A stretch of 8,725 nucleotides of DNA from an uncultured Clostridia bacterium. GTDB taxonomy: Bacteria; Bacillota; Clostridia; UBA1381. The position numbers and the translations under genes were made by a program. Positions 5,763-8,725 of this stretch are shown in pieces; the stretch's first letter is position 1; the number at the start of each line of letters is the position of its first letter. The stretch lies in NCBI GenBank assembly GCA_934462945.1, contig CAKSJF010000085.1, positions 1-8,725 on the forward strand, given 5' to 3'. Below the pieces are notes generated by a model, which did no database searches, was not told the origin of the DNA, and worked only from the letters and a program-made list of their open reading frames with translations.

Positions 5763-5786
5763 TTGCCTGTAACTTCATGATATAAT
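5757..5786 (+). promoter_or_regulatory. Strong sigma-A-type promoter of the ADP-ribosylglycohydrolase-family gene
   Basis: Consensus TTGACA (5757-5762) and TATAAT (5781-5786) with an 18-base spacer. Transcription would begin about 5793, and GGAG (5810-5813) precedes the ATG at 5821 by seven bases. Confidence 0.85.
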
Positions 5787-5820
5787 AAAAAGAGATAATA
5801 TTTTAGAATGGAGCGGGCAA

Positions 5821-7434
5821 ATGAGAACAATTACATATGAAACATTTTTAGACAAAGCGCACGGCTGCTGGTATGGTAAATGCTTAGGAGGTGCCGGCGG
5901 CGCACCGGTGGAGGGAATTAAAAAGCTTTTAGACATTCCGGATTTTACCGATATTTTCGATCCGGATCTTCCGAACGACGATCTGGATTTGCAGCTTTTA
6001 TGGCTGGACGTGTTAGAGCAAAAAGGAACGGTGATCACCTCCTGCGACCTTGCGGACGCGTGGGTGGAAAAATGCTGGTATCCCTTTTCGGAATACGGAT
6101 ATTTCCTGAAAAACTATATGCGCGGTGTGAAACCGCCCTATTCCGGCATTCTCAACAACGAGTTTTTCAAAGAGGGAATGGGTTGTCCGATCCGCTCGGA
6201 AATCTGGGGCATTATTTCCGTTGGAAATCCCAAGCTTGCCGCGGACTATGCCTACTTAGATGCCACACTGGATCATGCGGATAATTCGGTCTGGGCAGAG
6301 CAATTTTTAGCCGCTATGGAGGCGGAGGCATTCTTTGAGGATGATATGCTCACGCTGATCCGGAAAGCGATGGCGCTGATCCCGGAGGATTGCAGGCTTT
6401 CCGAAAGCTTCCGCCGGGTCACCTCGGCATACACAAACGGTGCGGACTGGAAAGATGTCCGGCAGATGGTGTTAAACGAGTATTCCCATCCGGACTTCAC
6501 AAACGTTGTGCAGAATTTAGACTTTGTGCTGATCGCTCTGCTGTACGGCAAGGGTGACATGCGCGACACCATTAATATCGCCCTCCGCTGCGGCTACGAC
6601 ACCGACTGCACCTGTGCCAGCGCAGCCTCCATTGTCGGCATTATGAAAGGCTATGCGGGACTCGGCGAAGAACTGACCGGCTTAATTAAAGACTATTTTG
6701 TCTGCGGGATTGATGTTGTCCGCCCATCCGACAGTATTCTTCGCTTAGCAGAAGATACCTGCCGGATTGCGATGCAGACACCGAATTATGACGTGCAGAT
6801 TACCGGCGCACCGTATCCGGAAAGCCGTCCGGAAAATTTCGATGGATTTTCTTTGGAAATTGCCACACCGGAGGGGTTAGAGCGCGAAAAAAAGAAAACG
6901 CATCCGGTTATCTGGGAAATTTTCGGTCCGTTTTTTGATCAGCTGGATCAGCCGATCAATCCCGACTATCCCAGTCCACACGGCGAGGGCTGCGTACTTC
7001 CGGATTTGGTCTGCATGGTCAACAACGAAGTCTTTTTGGATCGTGCCTACCCGGCGGACTGGAACAATCCTGCATGCAGAATTGAAAGCTATGAGGATTT
7101 TATTAACGTAGATTCCGCGCTTACCTTAGAAGGACAGATGTGCTGCTATGCCAAAACGATAATCACCCTCCCGGAGGATCGGAACGTCTGGGCAGTGATC
7201 GGAAATAACGACGGCTTTTCACTCCGGGTAAACGGAGAAACGTGTTTGGAAAAGGACGAAATGCGGCTCTGGACACCCTATAACAACTTTACACTGTTAA
7301 ATCTGAAAAAAGGAGAAAACGAAATAATCGTGAAACTTCTGCGCCGCGGAGAACATTTGAAATTCTCTCTCGGTTTCCGTATCTATGACGGCGGACATTG
7401 GCACAGAAGCAAATGGTGTACCGATTTGTTCTAA
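5821..7434 (+). CDS. ADP-ribosylglycohydrolase-family protein with C-terminal beta-sandwich domain
   Basis: A 537-residue protein without signal peptide or membrane segments, so probably cytoplasmic. The N-terminal ~325 residues show the ADP-ribosylglycohydrolase pattern: GCWYGKCLGGAGGAPVEG (15-32), an acidic metal motif NDDLDLQLLW (52-61) in place of the usual TDDT, and GYDTDCTCASAASIVGIMKG (258-277) supplying the second acidic metal site. The family uses two magnesium ions to hydrolyse ADP-ribosyl or related N-glycosidic bonds. The last ~180 residues (about 350-537) look like a separate beta-sandwich, with NNDGFSLRVNGE (462-473) and LKKGENEIIVKLLRRG (495-510), a pattern seen in accessory domains of carbohydrate-active enzymes. 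This pairing and the likely sugar-type operator suggest a glycoside or nucleoside-like substrate rather than a modified protein; that is inference. It is monocistronic, under a strong promoter overlapped by a palindrome. There is no adjacent ADP-ribosyltransferase or macrodomain gene. Confidence 0.85.
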   Translation: MRTITYETFLDKAHGCWYGKCLGGAGGAPVEGIKKLLDIPDFTDIFDPDLPNDDLDLQLLWLDVLEQKGTVITSCDLADAWVEKCWYPFSEYGYFLKNYMRGVKPPYSGILNNEFFKEGMGCPIRSEIWGIISVGNPKLAADYAYLDATLDHADNSVWAEQFLAAMEAEAFFEDDMLTLIRKAMALIPEDCRLSESFRRVTSAYTNGADWKDVRQMVLNEYSHPDFTNVVQNLDFVLIALLYGKGDMRDTINIALRCGYDTDCTCASAASIVGIMKGYAGLGEELTGLIKDYFVCGIDVVRPSDSILRLAEDTCRIAMQTPNYDVQITGAPYPESRPENFDGFSLEIATPEGLEREKKKTHPVIWEIFGPFFDQLDQPINPDYPSPHGEGCVLPDLVCMVNNEVFLDRAYPADWNNPACRIESYEDFINVDSALTLEGQMCCYAKTIITLPEDRNVWAVIGNNDGFSLRVNGETCLEKDEMRLWTPYNNFTLLNLKKGENEIIVKLLRRGEHLKFSLGFRIYDGGHWHRSKWCTDLF

Positions 7435-7461
7435 AACACAGAATATAATGTATATTTTTGC

Positions 7462-7483
7462 GGGACGATGTGGGCATCGTCCC
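7462..7483. repeat. Palindrome GGGACGATG-TGGG-CATCGTCCC
   Basis: A 9-bp perfect stem with a TGGG loop, 27 bases after the ADP-ribosylglycohydrolase-family stop. It is followed by C residues rather than a U-tract, so it is probably a dispersed palindrome or a 3' stabilising hairpin and not a classical terminator. The rest of 7435-7570 is AT-rich with no gene or other structure seen. Confidence 0.6.
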
Positions 7484-7570
7484 CCCACAAATTCCCATAT
7501 ATTTCGTCAGAGCGAATAGTTGTATTTTACCAACAAAATTTGTAAATTATTTATTCAAAAAACGTGATTC

Positions 7571-7709
7571 ATAGGGGGATGGCAAAAAAGAGCGCAGAAC
7601 GCACCAAACGCGCCCGACGGCGTACTTTTCGTACTCCGAGCGGCGCGTTTGGTGTGTAGTGCAAGGGTGCTGCCCTTGCACAGTCTGTGCCTTTTTTGAC
7701 GTCCCCTAT
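7571..7709. repeat. 139-bp three-way-junction palindrome, long form; probable bidirectional terminator
   Basis: Outer stem: ATAGGGG (7571-7577) with CCCCTAT (7703-7709), CAAAAAAG (7583-7590) with CTTTTTTG (7691-7698), and GCGCAGA (7592-7598) with TCTGTGC (7684-7690, one wobble). Inside are two hairpins: CACCAAACGCGCC (7602-7614) with GGCGCGTTTGGTG (7642-7654), itself topped by a GTAC/GTAC stem, and GTGCAAGGG (7659-7667) with CCCTTGCAC (7673-7681). T6 tracts occur on both strands. It fills the gap between two convergent genes and ends on the base before the radical SAM stop codon. The outer stem matches the short hairpin at 5657-5706. Confidence 0.8.
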
Positions 7710-8315
7710 TTATTCAGAGTATTCTCTTACCCTGTATTCCACGCCGATCGATTCTGCTACCTTGCGACATGCCTCGATTTCCTCTGCTCCGATCACATCC
7801 ACCACACTCAAAACCACGTGCGGCACATATTCCTTTGCCTTTTTCGCAAAATCCAGCATTTCATAAAATCCGTCCTCGCCAAAATCGCATTTGCAGATTT
7901 TCTGATATTCTGCCGCGGTGGACGCATTCAGGCTGATCGAAATCGTATCTACCAGACCTTTCATTTCCGGGGTGACATCCCGTTTTGCACAGTGGTTGGC
8001 ATGTCCGTTGGTGTTGATCCGGATTTTCTGACTGCCGTTTTCCCGAATCCAGCGGCAAACCTCCATCACAACGTCAAACCGCATCAACGGTTCTCCGTAG
8101 CCGCAGAATACGATCTCCGGATAGTTTTCATAATGCTGTTCTTTCAGCTGCTCAATAATCTCCTCCGCTGTCGGCTCGCGTTTCAGCCATAAATCAATCT
8201 GATCGACACCTGAGGGCGTAAACCGGATGCAAAAGCTGCAATGGTTGGTGCAGCGGTTGGTCACATTCACATACAATTGATTCTGATAATGATAAACAAG
8301 ATTCATAGCGCTCAT
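7710..8315 (-). CDS. TatD family-linked radical SAM protein
   Basis: A 201-residue protein, full length for this small radical SAM subgroup. The iron-sulfur cluster ligands are Cys22, Cys26 and Cys29 in NRCTNHCSFCIRF (20-32), a CxxxCxxC motif. GYGEP (72-76) is the SAM-binding GGE-like motif, and INTNGHAN (100-107) and ISISLNA (125-131) are further conserved strands. The opening, VYHYQNQLYVNVTNRCTNHC, and LWLKREPTAEEI (42-53) match the TatD-associated radical SAM family, whose genes usually lie beside or are fused to a tatD nuclease gene; its reaction is unknown. Here no tatD follows or precedes within the window. The first ATG is preferred because GGGAGG lies eight bases upstream; the second ATG, nine bases on, is 17 bases away. 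It converges with the ADP-ribosylglycohydrolase-family gene across the 7571-7709 palindrome. No convincing promoter was found upstream. Confidence 0.88.
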   Translation of the reverse strand: MSAMNLVYHYQNQLYVNVTNRCTNHCSFCIRFTPSGVDQIDLWLKREPTAEEIIEQLKEQHYENYPEIVFCGYGEPLMRFDVVMEVCRWIRENGSQKIRINTNGHANHCAKRDVTPEMKGLVDTISISLNASTAAEYQKICKCDFGEDGFYEMLDFAKKAKEYVPHVVLSVVDVIGAEEIEACRKVAESIGVEYRVREYSE

Positions 8316-8349
8316 AATTTATTCCTCCCTGGTTTTCTCTCTGATCCGT

Positions 8350-8379
8350 ATTACGGGCGGATAATATCCGCCCCTACGG
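8350..8379. repeat. Palindrome GGGCGGATA-A-TATCCGCCC with CCTACG flank
   Basis: Near-perfect inverted repeat (GGGCGGATA 8355-8363, TATCCGCCC 8365-8373) in the leader of the radical SAM gene. With its CTACG flank it is an inverted relative of the CGTAGGGGCGG...ATCCGCCC segment found in each unit of the adjacent tandem array. Confidence 0.7.
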
Positions 8380-8421
8380 AATTTGAATGATTTTACTTTG
8401 TTGTGGCAAATACCTTCGCCC

Positions 8422-8725
8422 GGTTTTATTTCTAAAATTCTTTGGACAAACCATATCCGCACATACGCGCGATCACATGGTTTTTCGTAGGGGCAAATAT
8501 CCTCCGCCCGGTTTCCGAATTTCTTCGGACAAACCACATACCCACATACACGCGATCACATGGTTTTTTCGTAGGGGCGGATATCATCCGCCCGGTTTCC
8601 GAATTTCTTCGGACAAACCACATACCCACATACACGCGATCACATGGTTTTTTCGTAGGGGCAAATATCCTCCGCCCGGTTTCCGAATTTCTTCGGACAA
8701 ACCACATACCCACATACACGCGATC
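8422..8725. repeat. 84-bp tandem repeat array, continuing past the window
   Basis: Units begin at 8422 (diverged, 88 bases), 8510, 8594 and 8678 (partial, cut at 8725); the last intervals are exactly 84 bases. A degraded trace of an earlier unit end lies at about 8403-8421. Each unit holds a hairpin GGTTTCCGAA-TTTC-TTCGG(AC)AAACC, a stretch CACATACCCACATACACGCG, GATCACATGG with a T-run, then CGTAGGGGC and a block ending CCGCCC. That block alternates: GGGCAAATATCCTCCGCCC in the 8422 and 8594 units, and GGGCGGATATCATCCGCCC (a perfect hairpin, 8575-8593) in the 8510 unit. There are no unique spacers, so this is not CRISPR. The minus strand stays open through the array, but I do not call a gene. 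The remaining sequence of 8316-8421 holds only the palindrome at 8350 and the radical SAM ribosome binding site. Confidence 0.88.

Noticed and set aside
7462..7483. Intrinsic terminator of the ADP-ribosylglycohydrolase-family gene
   Set aside because: The stem is good but followed by C residues with no U-tract on either strand; the palindrome at 7571-7709 is the better terminator.
7659..8192. Long plus-strand open frame opposite the radical SAM gene
   Set aside because: It is antisense to a clearly conserved protein, starts inside the palindrome hairpin, and its translation is Cys/Phe/His-rich with no recognisable pattern.
8432..8719. Minus-strand open frame of 28-residue repeats in the tandem array
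   Set aside because: It stays open only because the 84-base period is a multiple of three. The sequence is hairpin-rich intergenic repeat, the frame has no clear ribosome binding site, and the oldest unit breaks the pattern.
8422..8725. CRISPR array
   Set aside because: The whole 84-base unit repeats and there are no unique spacers or cas genes.

Overview
The window looks like a chromosome segment from an uncultured or gut-type member of the Clostridia, probably in or near Oscillospirales. The evidence is the gene content (TepA-type ClpP-like protease, TatD-linked radical SAM protein, iron-containing alcohol dehydrogenase, acetyl-type MetA, BlaI/M56 pair), the strong AGGAGG-type ribosome binding sites, the sigma-A-like promoters and the mid-range GC content. 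The organism call is inference; no rRNA or other marker gene is present. No phage, plasmid or insertion-sequence transposase genes were found.

Layout. 1-212: right-hand part of a repeat with inverted-repeat ends (copy 1), cut by the window start. 230-2375 (+): a tightly overlapping three-gene unit with a BlaI/MecI-type repressor, an M56 (BlaR1/MecR1-type) membrane zinc peptidase, and a membrane-anchored protein that begins with what looks like the missing C-terminal tail of the peptidase and then carries the motif GIIGGADGPT. 2381-2413: bidirectional terminator. 4351-2433 (-): tepA-like protease gene followed by an iron-dependent alcohol dehydrogenase gene that also has its own promoter. 4405-4433 (+): promoter, followed by repeat copy 2 (4446-4709) lying in the leader of metA (4733-5650). 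5657-5706: terminator-like hairpin of a second repeat family. 5747-5820: strong promoter with a 16-bp perfect palindrome over its -35 box, driving a two-domain ADP-ribosylglycohydrolase-family gene (5821-7434). 7435-7709: gene-free, with a GGGACGATG palindrome and a 139-bp three-way-junction palindrome that is a longer version of the 5657-5706 hairpin. 8315-7710 (-): TatD-linked radical SAM gene. 8316-8725: gene-free, with a palindrome and an 84-bp tandem repeat running off the window end.

How the parts work together. The BlaI/M56/anchored-protein unit looks like a signal-transduction cassette: an extracytoplasmic signal activates the peptidase, which inactivates the repressor. No beta-lactamase or penicillin-sensor domain is visible, so the signal is unknown. 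The remaining genes are metabolic or housekeeping: methionine synthesis, alcohol/aldehyde redox, glycoside or ADP-ribose hydrolysis, and proteolysis. They do not form an obvious pathway.

The most unusual content is non-coding. Two repeat copies have the same core orientation but carry their long, structured arm on opposite sides, and each ends about ten bases before a Shine-Dalgarno sequence. A second palindrome family occurs in a short and a long form at gene 3' ends. A frame-preserving 84-bp tandem array has units that alternate in sequence. The best protein-level oddities are the M56 peptidase split across two overlapping frames and the decarboxylase-like GIIGGADGPT motif in its downstream partner.
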